Shown here: piece by piece, positions 50,640 to 64,000 of the stretch
How positions within the stretch are numbered: the first letter of the stretch is position 1
Layout of the letters: the number at the start of each line of letters is the position of its first letter
From: Rhabdornis inornatus
Taxonomy: Eukaryota; Chordata; Aves; Passeriformes; Rhabdornithidae
Assembly: GCA_013397075.1 (NCBI GenBank)
Contig: VWZS01003516.1
Location: forward strand, 682,001 to 746,000
Length of the DNA stretch: 64,000 nt
Reading direction: 5' to 3'
The notes under the pieces: generated by a model
What the model saw: only the letters and a program-made list of their open reading frames with translations
Told to the model about the DNA's origin: nothing
Database searches by the model: none
Translations under genes and position numbers: made by a program

Positions 50640-51300
50640 GTGGAGGCGTGAACTGTTGTTCAGTGAGCACGAAGAGAAACACGGTCCCAGTGAGATGGGA
50701 ACCGGGGAGAACGAATGAATTCAGTCTCGGTGTCACACCCAGGCTTATCCAATTTATAGCAGGACATTATAACCGGTAATAACAATCTAATGGGAGGGCA
50801 TAGCTGGCACTTCTGAAACCCTTGGATCTGAAGGTCACTCATTCTATCACCGAGACAATCTTTTAAAAGCCCCGTTGGCGTGAAGCATTAGCGGGAGGTG
50901 ATCAAGGCTGTAAATCTAAAGCCTTTTATCCACAGCAGACTGCGGCGGCACATCACACACCTGAGGACTGGGACGCATCACTGAGCACACACGGCATGGT
51001 GCTGGCCCCCGAATTAAATTTCCCGGACATGCAGGAAGGGGTTCCACACCGCATTACTCCTTTGCAGGCTGCCATCCGCGCAAAGGCGAATTCCAGCACA
51101 CGGAATTCCATGCGGAGCATCTGCGGCTGCACCGCCCGGGTCAGGCTGCGCTGGAGGCACCGCGCCAAAGGGGGTGGCTTTCATCGGGGCCAGACTTCTC
51201 CTGCAGCAATTAGTGGCAAAGCCTAATAACGGGATTAATTAGGATATTGCCATAATTGTCTACTGCAAAACTGGCTCTTTAACCCGTTTCTTGGCTGGAA
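50640..51300. promoter_or_regulatory. CpG-island-like segment, candidate promoter or developmental enhancer
   Basis: CpG is rare across the window, but by eye I count about 23 CpG dinucleotides between 50870 and 51230, with further ones from 50646 and out to 51300. The core (51050-51180) is GC-rich. The flanks are AT-rich with homeodomain-type TAATTA/ATTAATTAGGA motifs (around 51210-51245) and a CTAATGGG/AACAATCTAATG stretch (near 50785). A CpG-dense core with homeobox-site flanks is typical of an unmethylated promoter or of a conserved developmental regulatory element; that is inference. Both strands have open frames here (+ 50996-51226, - 50953-51168), as expected in GC-rich DNA, and neither shows a known domain. 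A first exon on either strand is possible. The putative terminal exon lies 3 kb to the left on the + strand, so this island cannot be that gene's own promoter unless the gene is arranged differently. Confidence 0.45.
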
Positions 51301-54300
51301 AGCTTCTCAGTGACCTGTGTGAGAGCTCCGCAAGCCAAATGCAGGCACAGACACCTGGAATGAAGCTGAGAAGGGAAAAGCATAGAAAAGGGCTGTGAAG
51401 GGAGAGAGGGAAAAGCTCTCGATTCGTTGGCCTTCTTTATAAAATATATGGGCAATGTCCCACCGAACCTTGCTGATTAAAGGCATACCAACATCAATTG
51501 GTGACAAAGTTCCTTCTCTGATAATATTTCATGAGTTCCAGAACTCACAGTTTCCTATTGGATATCAGTGAGCAATTTCTTTCTAATCATCACTGAAGAA
51601 CAACAAAACAGGACCTCTACTTTTTCCTCAGCTATTACACTAATTTCTTTCTGGCCAAAATTAGAATCATGTTAATTACAACTAATCTAATGGCTTGAAT
51701 TCCGTGTTTTACCTTTAACAGCCACCTTAGCAGGAGACACATTACTGCCTTATTTATAAAAAAAAAAGGCAAGTAGCATTGCTTTCTGTAGGACATTTTT
51801 TTTTTTCATGTAAAGATGCAGAGATGTATATAGACAAACCAAACTTGTGTCACTCTTACACTTTATAAAAATCTAGGGATTGGAAATCATATTGCACTTC
51901 AGAAATATGAACTACTGGATATTCCTTTTCCCCAAGATAGTAAGATTGAGGTATTCAGTTAGAGTTACATCCTGAAAATCTGGTCCTTAGTATTTTGCTG
52001 TTGCCCTGGGGTTGTGAATTAGAGATGTCCTAAAACAGTAATAAATTTCCATAGTACATCCATCTCAGTCCTGCCTGGGATTGCATGGGAAAAATGCACT
52101 CCAGCTCCATACAGATCTGTGAAGGTTTTCAGAAACACTCCTCATCCTAAACTGTGGCAAGAGGCCAGCACTTCAAACATTTTTGGTTACAGTGAAATCC
52201 CCCAGGACCACAATTTGGAAGCATCAAAGCTCAACATGCTCCCCAGCATTCTCCAGCTGCTAGTCTGGCACCCAACAATAAAACCGTAGCTGCTGTGGAT
52301 TAAAACTGGCATGGTTCCTCTCTCACCTATTCCTTGAAAATAGTCCAAAATCCATTGTTGCTGCTTCTTCAAAGGCCTGTACCTCTGAAAAGCACATCAC
52401 AATCCACAAGTGTGAATCAATGTATTTGAATTTTGGTGACTCTGCCTTGTAGGGTGCTTAATCCCACCTGGGATTCGCAGCAGCTCAGCAGCAGATAAGA
52501 AGCCAGACAGGTGATCTGTCAAGAAGCTATCAGGAGTTCCTTAGATGAGTCTAGCCTTGAGAAAGACCTTCAAGAAAAGTCCAGATCCTTGAGGAAATAC
52601 GATTAGTCACCAACAGCTCATTCCCATCCTTGTCTCGCCCACACCAAGTGACGGCAGTAAATCCACCAGCGGGAATTGCAGGGTATCCGGTTTCCTGGTA
52701 TTGCACCACTGCAAAGAGCTCAGGTCACACTAATTGCTGCTTAATGCTCACTGCCCACAGCTTTTAGCAGCAGGAATTATTTTACCAGGTACCTCCAGCT
52801 TCCCTGGAGTGAGAGCCGGTGCTAGCACCAGCCAGCTGTGACACGGAGGAAGTTCTAATCCAGGACAAGGCAGAAAAGGGAAGACGACAAGGAGGAAACA
52901 AGCAGAGAGCAGTGGTAAGAGCTCGATGTGAGAGGGAAACATCTGGAATAGTCATGAGAACATTCTTCCAAATGGCTGTGCATTGTCATTCCCTCCTAAG
53001 GGACCCATGATAAAGGAACTGTGTGTAAGGGCAACACTCACCCTGGCTTCCAACATGCAGAATCAGCTTTTAGGAGAAATTCTCTTTCAGACTTGGGAGA
53101 GAGAACTTGCCAGTCTCCATGACACTAGGACCTGATTCCCTGGCTCACAGCAGGGCTGCTAAATAAATAGGGAATTCTCGCTCCATCACCTGAGCAATGA
53201 TGCTTCCCAGCAGGCTGAACAATTGCTCTTAATCCTGACATACCAGGCCAATTGCTAACCATTTCTCGACATGAAAGTTTTGTTAACACTGCACATTTGG
53301 AATCCTGGATAATCACATGTTCTCTCTTCCTTTTATTCCTTCTTTCACTTATCCATGTCAATATTTCATTGAGTTAAAGTAGTTGCTCTATTCTCCTTCA
53401 CCTTTTCCTCCCTGCCACCAGTATGATTTTACTAAAATTACTTACTTGTTTATTACAGTAAAATTTTCCCCTTCTCAGAAGCCAAACAAGAAGGAGAAAA
53501 GTTTAATTTAGAAAGATTTGAAATTCCTGAAATAGATGACAGCTGAGAAAAGACTGGCATGTTAAATCATTCTACTTCACAAACACCCTACTCTCATTTA
53601 GGCTTGACAGATGTAAGTGCCAGCCAGGTATTACCTGCTAGTAATGCTAACTTAAATTAGGCAAATACATAACACAAAATCCTTTTCATGTATGTTAGCC
53701 CTCTGCAGAAGACTGGCTCTCTAGCTGCTTTTTCCCCCCAGTTTTTCATTTATGTCACATACAGTGGTGGGAGGACAGACTTAACACTTTCTTCAGGTTA
53801 AATAACTAAGAGATCATCAAATGCTCCTAAATCATGTCACAAGTTCTGCCAGTGTCCTGTCCTGAATAACATATATTTTTTTAATGCAACCATGAATCAA
53901 AAATACTGACTAGGCCTGCAGTAACTGCAGTGATGAGATAGCAGGAGAAGGGCAATCTATAAGAAGGCCAGTCTTTGCAAACGTACACAGTACAAAAATG
54001 CCTACCAGACAAAATAAGAAACTGAAGGATTTTATCCATTTAGAAACCAGGCAAAAAAACACATTCAATGCCAGATTGAAATTCAGAATGAACAGGAGGT
54101 TTCAAAGCAATTGCCAGGTCCACCAAGAAGCAACACCTTCTGCTCTGCATAGCAGACTCCTGGTTATATTGGCAGGTGCAGAGAGATCTGCTTGGGGCAT
54201 GGCACTGAGGTCGTGGCATCAGTTCACTGAAGGTCACTCTGAACACAATATACTCCAGAGACATGGCTTATCTCAGCTGAAAATTGCAGGGGGTGGAAGG

Positions 54301-57300
54301 ATGGGATGGTGATAGGCTTCAAATAAAAAGATCCCCATGTTTGAGGTTTTTCACTAAAAGAAGATTTTCTATCAGGAGAATTGCCAGCTGCAGTCTGAGA
54401 CCCAGCTGCTGGCCCTTGCTCACAAGGTGATTCACTCAAACAGGAGGCTCACAGACCATTATATTTTCTTGTTCAGTGTGTGAATGCCAAGCAAAGACTC
54501 CATCAAAAATGGTTGTTTTTAGTGGTGGGAAATTGGATGATTGCAATGCTTACCTCTTTGTGAATAATGCCTTGCACTGGGAGGAGGGAACAGAACCTCT
54601 TCTCATTTTTATACTGTCCAGGCAAATGAACAATCAAAAATGCAGGGACAACAGATTCAACAAAAAAACAGGTAGCACTTTCTGTCTGACAGTCCCCATG
54701 CCAAAGGAGGAAATCTTGGACATCCACCTTGGGGGCCCCAGGATTTATCAGGATCTGAGCCCTTCTGTGCCAGGCACTGTGCAGATTACAATAGCATGCA
54801 TAAAACCAGCTATACCCCAAAACACTTGTAGAGTGTTTACGATGCTGTCATTAAGTAGTAAGAGGGGGAAAGGCAAACACAGGTCAGAATCTTGGGTTTG
54901 CTATCTGGAGTGAGACAGCCCCACCCAGTCACCCTCACACCAAAACCTTTATCTCCCACGCCTCTCCCTTCTCTAGCCCCATGTGCCAGGTGAAACCAGT
55001 TAGCCTGTTTGATGCTGACAAAGAGACCCTTTCCTCATCATATCAGATCATTCAAAGGGCTTGGAAGAAAGAAAACACCTCCCCAGGTCTGCACCCAATT
55101 TTCTGGTTCTGATTCTCCCTGTACAACCTCTTCTGGAAAAAAAATCCTGGGATATGGCATAGGTAAATGCTTCCTTTAAAAAAGCCAAGGACCTCAAGAT
55201 GTGTCCTGGGGATGACAGAAACTTGTAGCGTATACAAGTGGGCAGATCCAGTTGTCTGTCTTTAGTTCTATCTGCAGTGGTGCAGTTTTAATAGAATTAT
55301 TCAAGCTCCTTCTTAAGGCATACACTGACAATGAGAGCTGAATTCAACTCTTGTTAATTATATCACTCACTGGTGGAATGTCCCAGCATTTCAACATCTT
55401 ACAAAAAACTTTAGGAAGAAAACTAGGCACTTGCTTTCTCCACTTTCTTCTTTATTCAAATCAGTCACGTTTTTTCTTGAGGTGGCTCAGCTCTGCTGCT
55501 CTGTGGGTAAGAGAAACTCTTGTAAAAGGACAGAAAGAGGCTTGATGTGTCCTGAGGACTGCAGGTAGTTACCACGCTGCCAAGCACAGCCAAAAATCTT
55601 GGGGGCAGCCATTAGGAGAAGAGCAGGTTTATGCCTACAGCAAGCTGTGGCAGCTCCATCCCAGGAGCCTTAGAAATGCCAAGATTGAGCCAATATAAAA
55701 ATCTGCTCTATAGAAATGTGTCTCAGAGCAGCAGCTCCAGTGCTGTGAGCTCCACAGGAGCAAGTAGGGCAGCAACTAAATCCAAAATCCCCTACACAAC
55801 CTATCCAAATGTCCTGCTGGGACAGGACCTGAGGATGTGTAATCTCTGGAGAGTTGCTGAGAGTCTTCTGCCTGCATGGCCCCTTGTGAGAGCTCCAGAT
55901 ACTCATCCCTGCCCAGGAGGTTCTTGTATATTGGTAAGGTCAAGCAGGAGCAGGGGCACTCAGTACCTAGCAAAATTATGGCTGTAGCAAGTAAGAGCAA
56001 ACCTTAGTGTGCTAGACATTGTACATAAATATCTTTAATTTAAAAATTCTGAATATATAGGTTGTAAAAGTATATATAGGACATTAGACACGTAGAATAC
56101 CAAATTCTGCACTAGAGTTCCCCTTAGATTGCTGAAATGTGTCAGCTCCACTGTGTTTCAGACACACTCAGATGCAAGCTTAGGCTGGGATGTTCCCCTC
56201 CTACTCGGCAGTGTAGCCTATCCTCTGGGAAGAGTTCAGAGAGAGGTATTCCTCACTGCAGGGAAAACAGCAGTGCATTTTAAACCCACCTCTAAATAAC
56301 CCTGACAGTCTCTCCAAAAAAAAGGATTTTGTTTTCTTTGGCAGCAACGCCTGCTGCACACCCAGATGCTTTCTGTGCCCACCCTAGCAAGCTCAGCCCA
56401 GCCCAAAATCTGTCAGGGTCTCTGACAGAAGCAAACACCAAAGAACAACCCTTCACTTCTCCTGGAGATGCACAGAAAAATCCCTTCCTCTGCAATGCAA
56501 ATTCCAGTTCTCTCCACACCTTTCACACGCCCTCCTCTCCGCTACTGTCCCTGAGCTCAGCTGCCACCAAATCTGACTGATGAAAGGTGGCAGCTCTATT
56601 ATATTAATTCCCCCCAGAAAACAGCAAAAAAGCCTTACATGCTTTTCATATCAAACACAGAGCACATTTCAGAGTTTCTCTGCCTGCTCTGGCTTCTCTT
56701 CTGCACGAAACATGGCCATTTAGGGGAGTGCTCCCCAGACTGGGGGATGCTCTTGTCAAACAAATGGCAGATTTTCACTTATTGCTATTTTCATATTAGG
56801 CACACATGCAAGTTTAAGTATGCTCTTAGACTGATCCAGTATGATAGCTGCCTGCAGCTGCTCCAGTCTAATAGACCCAAGGCCTGTCTGGGTGGCCTGA
56901 AAGGTGTGTCCGTAGGAGACAGCCTCAGTGCTCCAGTACATGAACTCACACCAAAGGTGCAGTCTGAACAGAAAATTAACAAAAGCCATAACCCCAAATT
57001 TTCCCAAAGTGGAAATGTTTATATACAAATTGTCATACTGCATAAACTCAAGTTAAGACACCTCCTGTAACTGCATCTTCATTTTAATGACAACCTGCTT
57101 TCATCCTCATAGTCCACTGCCCATTGTACCACTGTGGATGGTTTTTACAGCTTAAACACCATCTCGATATCAGGTAATTGCACCAATCTGTGAAAAGCTT
57201 CTCCACATGACAGTAATTCCCAACAAACACCATCATTTGATCCACCTGTATCTCCAGTTTTTTCATCAGTTCCCTTTTACAAAGCCTGTGCTATGATTTG

Positions 57301-60300
57301 TCCCAATACTGTGCCCTGAGTGTTGGCAAAACCCCTTTGACACAAGATTAACCACATGGAAAGGATCTGGACCAAAGAACCCATCTTGCCTGATAAAAAG
57401 GTTATTTATTGACAACATTCACAATTTATTCAAGCCAAAACACACTGAGGGAGACAATTGTCTCTAGTGTCTTTAGGATTTAGTGCTTTCCCCACAGTAC
57501 ATTTTCTTCCTAAGCAAGGCAGCTCACTCACCCCCTCGCCCTAGACTGGGTTTATCTTGGAGGGCATCCTCAAGCTCAGATCCATCTTTTCAGAATCCTC
57601 CCCAAGTTTCTGACCAGGCCTTCTGTCTCCAGAACAAGCTCAGCCCCAGCAGAGGCAAAGCAAATGTCCCCAGGACACCCAACCCACGTCAGAAAACCGG
57701 CCCAGGCAGCCAGCTTGGTAATGAGCACAAATCAGTCAGAAAAGCTGAAAACACTTGAGCGTTGTCTCCTCCACCCGTGTATAAAGGAAGGAGCAGAGCT
57801 CCCAGGCTCCACTCGCAGCCTGAGGACTCGGAGGCACAGCAGGTCCCAGACAAGCCCCAGAGAACACAAGGCAGCAGGATATGGAAACTTCCCTTGGCAT
57901 CCAGACATGCCTTTTACAAAAGCAGAGGAACTAACTGCATTTTGCCACTCCTCAGTTTTGGGCCAGTTCCCAAAGGCTCTTTGTGCTGTGCTGGGAGGAG
58001 GAAGCCGACCACCCTGAGGAACAAAGGGCTGGGGGACAGCCCCAGCTTCAGGCTGGTGCCGCTCTCCCTGGCAGCAGACTCTTCCCTGAAAATCCCTACC
58101 AAGCCTTTTCCTTTAAGACTTTGTCCAAAATCCTCAGCAGTTTAGGGACTGCACACCATTCAGTGGCCTTGGAGCCAGACCCTCCTTTGCATTACTCTAC
58201 TGGCCACAGCAGTGGGGAATGGCTCTACAGCAATTCCTGGGAAACAGAGAGGAAAAGCAATGGGTGGCCATTGGATGACATGCATCACCTCCTCCACACA
58301 GTTTGCTGGTACAGGGTCCAACCCTGCTGCTGGATGTAGGAGTCAGACTCCGACAGAGCAGGATTATTTGGAAATCTAACAATGAAAGACTGTTCTTCTC
58401 GTTACAATGTGAAAAAGAGAGTGAAAGAGGGAAAGTCCCTTCTGCAGTAGTTTCTCAGGCATGAGAGAGAATATGAACAGGTTTTTGCAGGAGCAAAAGG
58501 GGAATTGGGGTCACCCCATTACTCTTGTACAATACTTTGCCATGGAGAACAGCTGCACATTTAAAGAGTGATTAAAGTGGATGCAGACATGCCCATTTAT
58601 TCAGCACTGCTCCTTGGGGCACTGAGCCTCAAATCCCACAGAGGGGTGTCTCTCCCTCCCAGCATGGCCCCCACACCCAGATGGGCTCGTCTGGGGAGCT
58701 TCACAGGTCCCCAAGCACACAGGAAAGTAGGGCTCACCAAAATGAGCAATATGTGTGTCTCTCTGTGTCAGACCCTGTCTCTAGTTTCCCCTCCCCAGCA
58801 CAGTAACACCTCCCAGCCCACCCAAGTAGCCCTTTGACTGTGTCAATGAGACCAAAAACCTAGTAAAGGACAAGGGGAACCCGTTGTTTTGACAGCAAGG
58901 AAAGACCCTCTAAGTAATTTCACATGGCCAAAATGGCCAGTCAAAGAACAGCCTTCACCCATCACCCATGTCTGCTGGCCTCAGAGGAAAGAGAAAATCT
59001 CAAAGCTTTTGGATGACAAACTGGAACATAACTGGAACATCTGCATCTAAGCTGAGCACAGGAGGCAGTGTGGGTGAGCAGAGGACACAGAAGCACTTGG
59101 GGACAGATGCTTTCTGCCATGGCTCTAGCACTGCTGTTCCACACAGCCACTCCTGTTCCCAGGCTCCTCCATCCTGGCTTGCTGGAGCAGGGATGTGTAT
59201 TGCTGGGTGCTGGGTGTGACCTCATCTGGGGGGTGCTCACATGAATTTACTGGTTCAGGAAGCTCATCCACCAGTGGGTTTACTGAGGAAGAAGCTACCA
59301 CACACTCAGGCCATCCAAACTTCTCTTCCAGGCCACTGCAGCACCACATGTCCTACCAAACCCAAATCTGAAAACCATGGAAAAAAGTTTATTGACTGCC
59401 ACAAAAGTAGGAGGCTAATGAAGTAATGCACTATGGCCAGTGCACTTTGTGTTTGGGGGGTTATCTCCTTGCACCCGGGGAGATGTGGTTGTGCTGGGGA
59501 TGGGGATTCTCTCCCTGTCACTCTCCTGTCCCAGGCCACACAGCCACACCAGGCAGTGATAATGGAGGGGTGAGACTTTGCAGCCCTCTCTGGGAAACCG
59601 CAATCTGATTTATTCAGTGTATCCTCTCTGTTTTCTGTGTTAGGTGCCTGGCATTAGTTTGCATTTGGAGTAGCAGTTCAGCCGCTGACTTGGAAGAAGT
59701 GGGGAAGACCAGGATGGTGTTTTTTCCACAGCTGAGAGATCCCACATGCCTGAGGAATTTCCCTCTCCTGCTCTATTAGTAGCAGTAGGAGTGAGTGATG
59801 GGGGCAGACCTGTTATCACGTTACAGTCTGAACTGCTTTCAGTCTCTCCCAGCTTTCCCACTGGATGAGGAGGGTGAACACCTCTCCCTCACAGCCCTGC
59901 CCCAGCACATGGAGACCAGCATCTCCACCGTGGAGGTGGCCAAGGAGACAGTGCAGCAGGGTTTGGGTTTCCTGCCAAGGGACAGCAGGGACAACCCAGC
60001 ACATTGAAAAATGATCTGAGGGACTGTGCTTCCAACTCCCCCTGCTCTGTCTCTATCAACTCATTCCTCATCCAGCTGCTACGAAAATACTCCTGGAGTG
60101 CTCAGAGGTTATGTACTATGCTTTGGCCATTTGCCCATTCAGTGAGGCGCCTTTTCTTTTTTTTTTTTTTTAATATTAAGGCCTTAAAACTCCTGCTAGA
60201 ACTGGGTCCTACAGCACAAGCCTTCATTGCTACAGCTTAGCTGCCAAAACATTGCATCAGCCATCACAATAGCCTGGCACCAACTAAAGAAATACAGTGT

Positions 60301-60719
60301 CTTCTCCTTGTGCTCAGCTCAGAGCACAGACATCAAAGTCATCCATGGCTGGAGCTGCTTGGAGATTTTGGGATGAGACTAAAGTTTTGTCAGAACATTC
60401 AAGTTCTCTGGAATAGGAATTGTTTTATTCAAAGCCTCTTCAGTCTGATAAACATTAGCTTGGTGCAAGGCAGAGGTTTCCAATAAGTCAGCAATGAGAG
60501 CTGGGACCGGTTCAAAAGCAGGTGATAAATGCAGGCAAAAGTGCAGGGCCCTAGACAGCTGTATAATGTCATTGCAATGTTGGCCACCTTCCTGATAACA
60601 AAGCTGCTTTACTGAGCAGCTGCATGGTCTGGGGACATCCACTTGCCAGAAAAATGAAAATATTTTACTAATGTTCATAGTGAGATCAAAAGCAGACATA
60701 CAGAAACCAACATTTCTGG
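51301..60719. other. Non-coding stretch
   Basis: Frames up to 145 codons (54476-54913, 56639-57070) lack domains. A T run lies at 60157-60171. No CR1 tail was recognised in these 9 kb, unlike the left half of the window. Confidence 0.5.
54740..54800 (+). repeat. Possible ancient amniote repeat fragment
   Basis: The phrase GAGCCCTTCTGTGCCAGGCA followed by CTGTGCAGATTACAATAG resembles a motif I recall from old interspersed repeats of reptiles, birds and mammals. It lies inside a 145-codon open frame (54476-54913) that has no other support, which argues against that frame being a gene. Confidence 0.3.
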
Positions 60720-61780
60720 CCAAAGAGACAGCCTAGTTTCCAGACAACTGTCTTCAGGATCTCAGATCCAACTCTGCCTCCAGTCTCTTTGCATTCCCTG
60801 CATCCTCACTCAGACATCTCACCTTCCTCAGGATTAATTTTCCTTTGGCTTCCATGCTCCTCTTCTGTCCTGTTTCTACTCATACCTCTCACACAATCTC
60901 TCTCAAGATCCTCCTCACCTCACTTGTCTCCTGATGAGAGGACCCTGCTCTCAACGCTGCCGTTTCCCATCACTTCCAAGACCACTCCCATCCCAGACAC
61001 AAGTTCAGCAATCCCTTCCATGCAGGTGGCTCCTGGTTCAACCCTGACCTGCTCAAGCAAAGCCATGCACTGTCCTTCAGCTGCGAGCTTAGACCACGTC
61101 ACTGAGACAGACTCAAGCCTGCCTCTTCTTTCCCCATCAGAGCCAGGAAGGTCACCCTTCTAGGGGCATTTCCAACTATAGTTTTACCCCGGGATCATCA
61201 CTGCCAAGCTGAACCTTGCAGGTTCAGTCCTGATACCACTACCCAGGCATGGCCTTTTTTGCCAATCTGAACAGCCACAAACCTGGCCAAATTCTCAACT
61301 TCTCAGTTACTGCAGCATCATCTCTTCCATCCCTCACAAGTGCAATCCTCTTCCCTTCAGAGCCACTCTGAAGGCTGCTGCAGTGACCCACAGTTTACAT
61401 CTCTGTGCCCTCAAAAACTCACCCCAGAGCACCACTTCCAACAGAGTCCACCTTCTTTTCTTTTCCACCCACTCTCCCCACTACCTATTATTCCTGCGCC
61501 AAGAGACCACCTCTAAGAGCTCAGCCTGAGATACAATTTTCCACAGCCATTCTTTCAGACAGGTACCCTGATGCTTTACACATCTGAGCTGGTCCTTCAA
61601 GTTCCTCTTTGCTACAACACCTCCAAGAAGCTGGATCTTTCAAAAGTTTTTGCTGGCTGGCATCATGGCACTGATCCTTTCTGCTGGCTCATCTATCTGT
61701 CCCCACCCACTGTTGATAATCCTATATTTGGACTCCAGACTCTGAACTGCACCTGACACCACCAAATCCTGACTAAGTTA
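60720..61780. other. Pyrimidine-biased kilobase on the + strand
   Basis: For about 1 kb the + strand is visibly enriched in C and T (for example 61441-61490), with many CTTCC/CTCACC-type motifs and few purine runs. The open frame at 60789-61163 (124 codons, S/P/T/L-rich) follows from this composition. I see no domain. An old antisense transposon piece or a transcription-associated strand bias are both possible. Confidence 0.35.
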
Positions 61781-64000
61781 GGAAAAACAACTGGTAATAA
61801 TAACATCATACACCTATCCTGTCTACTGTTCATAGTTCAGTTCTTGAAAAAGCTTTAAGGCACCTTGTATTTTATCAGTTCCATTCACTCCCTAAAGTAC
61901 TTTATCCTGAACACACCACTGTTCCCCATTGCTCTAGTCCCAGTGCAGCTTCTGGGAGCCCACCAGCAGTGGTATCACAGCAGGAACTGTGGCCATACCC
62001 ACCTGCACTGCACTCAAATCATGGAGAGGCAAAGATCCTGTATCCTGTTAGCAGTTCCAAGAAAGTTCCTACATGGGAATCCAGCCAGCTGCCTTGTCCT
62101 GCTTGAGAAAGGTGTTCTTGTCCTACAGCTAAAGTAACATTTTATGGGCTTTGGTGGTGTGCTGGGCATGGAGTTTAACGAGTCACCACACTGGGCAGGA
62201 AATAATTCGGACACTGCTTCAGGCTGTGTCCAAAACACTGTTGCTCACATTTTTGATGCACAGCACCAGGCATTTTTCAATGCACACAGAGTTGAGCAGA
62301 GACCAAGCTCTAAACTGATTTTTTTAGGGTTGGCACTAGATCCAATTTGGATCTTGCCAAGCTGTCCAAGCTCAGGATTGGCCAGTAGCTGTCTCCCATT
62401 TTGGTCCCAGGAAGGCCAGAGGTAGCTGTTCGTTCTGTTTTCGCGTGGCCATCCCAGCTGCTTCCTGCTCCACACACTCACCATCAGACATTGTCAGTTT
62501 AGTTTCTGTGGGGCCCACAGTGGCAGGAATTGGTCTGGAGGATCACTGGGGGTGGCTGTAAGTGCTACACCATGCCAAGATCCCTGCTCCTCATGGGAAC
62601 AAACCAGTAGGCACTGCAGTGCAAACCTGCACCAGGCAGAACATTTTTCCTACTGAGCAGGTCCTGGCCCTCAGCATGACCCATCTATCCCACTTCCAGG
62701 AGCAGGCTAGTGTTGCTGTGCAGCCCTGTGCCAAACAGCTGTGTCATCCTGCTCTAAGGCACCTGGTGAGCACTGATTCAGATCAGTTTGTCTGATGCAG
62801 ACGTGCTCTCAGCCAGCTACAGCCAAGATCCTGCCTGGAAGGGCTTTCAACGCCATCAGTCAGAGAAGCAAATATGAATTTGGGTCACCTCTGCCTACAG
62901 TATTTTTTCCCCATCTAAAATGCCCTTCTTCTCTCCCTCTCTCAATCCCAAGGACTCTCCCTCCTTGTTTTAGCCGGACAGGGAGTGCTGGAGCTGCCAA
63001 GCTGTGTATGTACCTTGGCTGCATCCTGACCTCGTGTTGGAATGAAACTTGTTTATCCAACTTCCTACAACACCCATGTTTCCACCAGAAAAAGCCATCC
63101 AGATGCGGAAAATTTATTTACAAGTCCAAAAACTAAGTTTATTTCCTGTGCAGGGTTAGTTTGCCTTGGCTCTAACAGGGGTGGCTGCTAGACCACAACA
63201 GAGTGGCAATAAAAACTGTGCCCTTAGAGAGGCCAGCAAACACTGCATCCAGCAAATCAACACAGACTTGTACCAGAAATAAATAAATAAATACTGCCAA
63301 AAGACACATTAACCTGCTTCTAATTGGGAGAGGTGCAGAATGGAAAGAACTTGTGAGAAGCATTAGAAGTAAAGCAGGGCAGAACAAATGCCTTCTCCAG
63401 ACACATTTTGGAAATAATTCTGCTAATAAGGAACCCATGTTATTTTACAAGAGAGTCTCTGTCATATTATTCCCCAGCACCTAATACACAGAACAGCAAA
63501 GGGCCTCCTGTATGAGCAACAACTCTGCCCAGACCATTTTTAGATCATGAAGTTGTTGCTGCTTCTGAGCCTGTACTTCAAAGCAGCCAGGACAAACAAA
63601 GTTCACTCAAATGTACGTGAAGAGAAGGTAAACTGCCTAGGAAGCCAAAAAATAAAGTCCAGGGAAAGGAAAATATTTTATGAGTTTTCTTGTAAAAAAG
63701 AAACTTCCATGGATGGAGGAAACAATCTGGTATTTAGCTGAAGGACAGCACCAGATAAATGAGAGTCCCATAAAGATGTCACCCAAAGAGAAACTGGACT
63801 GCAGAAGACTGATAAATCACCTCAGGAAAATGAGCTGGAGTGCAAACAAGCAGGCAGTGTCACTGAAAGGAGACAGCATTTGAGTGTGACAGAAAAAGGC
63901 CCTGCACTCCTCAGGCTGCCAGACAAGACCAGAGTGTGCAGCCAGCTGATGAGCAGAGGAGATGACCATGACCAGACCCAGGGACACAGATCAGGGCCCA
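61781..64000. other. Non-coding stretch to the window end
   Basis: No exon, RNA gene or repeat family was recognised beyond the (AAAT)n tract at 63277. Frames stay below 114 codons. Confidence 0.5.
63277..63293. repeat. (AAAT)n tract
   Basis: Four AAAT units in a row. Confidence 0.85.

Noticed and set aside
54476..54913. 145-codon + strand frame
   Set aside because: It overlaps a phrase resembling an ancient interspersed repeat, has no recognisable domain, and shows no splice context.

Overview
The window looks like a gene-poor stretch of bird chromosome, probably from a songbird. The evidence is a set of short 5'-truncated fragments ending in the CR1 LINE tail (variants of TTCTATGATTCTATGA, on both strands), one endogenous-retrovirus-type solo LTR, moderate to low GC with strongly depleted CpG, many simple repeats, and no operon-like or densely coding structure. 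There is no sign of bacterial, plasmid or phage content. Most long open frames are chance openings in non-coding DNA.

Only one stretch looks convincingly coding: a probable terminal exon on the + strand at 47592-47897. It has a branch point, a pyrimidine-rich splice acceptor, 101 open codons including one membrane segment, a stop, and an AATAAA polyadenylation signal 290 bases downstream. I do not recognise the protein and could not find its upstream exons here. A CpG-dense island-like segment follows at about 50640-51300 and is the best candidate for a promoter or developmental regulatory element.

Layout. 1-18.8 kb: non-coding, with four + strand CR1 tails (3.5, 8.0, 14.5 and 16.2 kb), an ancient palindromic repeat at 4.87-4.97 kb, and an AT-rich, homeodomain-site-rich block at 8.4-9.25 kb that may be a conserved non-coding element. 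18.77-19.33 kb: a minus-strand LTR with TATA box and polyadenylation signal in the right order. 19.3-38.2 kb: non-coding, with two more CR1 pieces, an old LINE-like fragment near 24.2 kb, and (CA)n and (AAAC)n tracts. 38.22-38.37 kb: a 19-bp minisatellite. 42.6-44.1 kb: a recent ~110-bp local duplication whose edges sit on small hairpins. 47.6-48.2 kb: the terminal exon and its 3'UTR. 50.6-51.3 kb: the CpG cluster. 51.3-64 kb: non-coding, including a pyrimidine-biased kilobase at 60.7-61.8 kb.

I found no tRNA, rRNA, CRISPR array or multi-gene system. All repeat-family names rest on remembered consensus features, not on a search.
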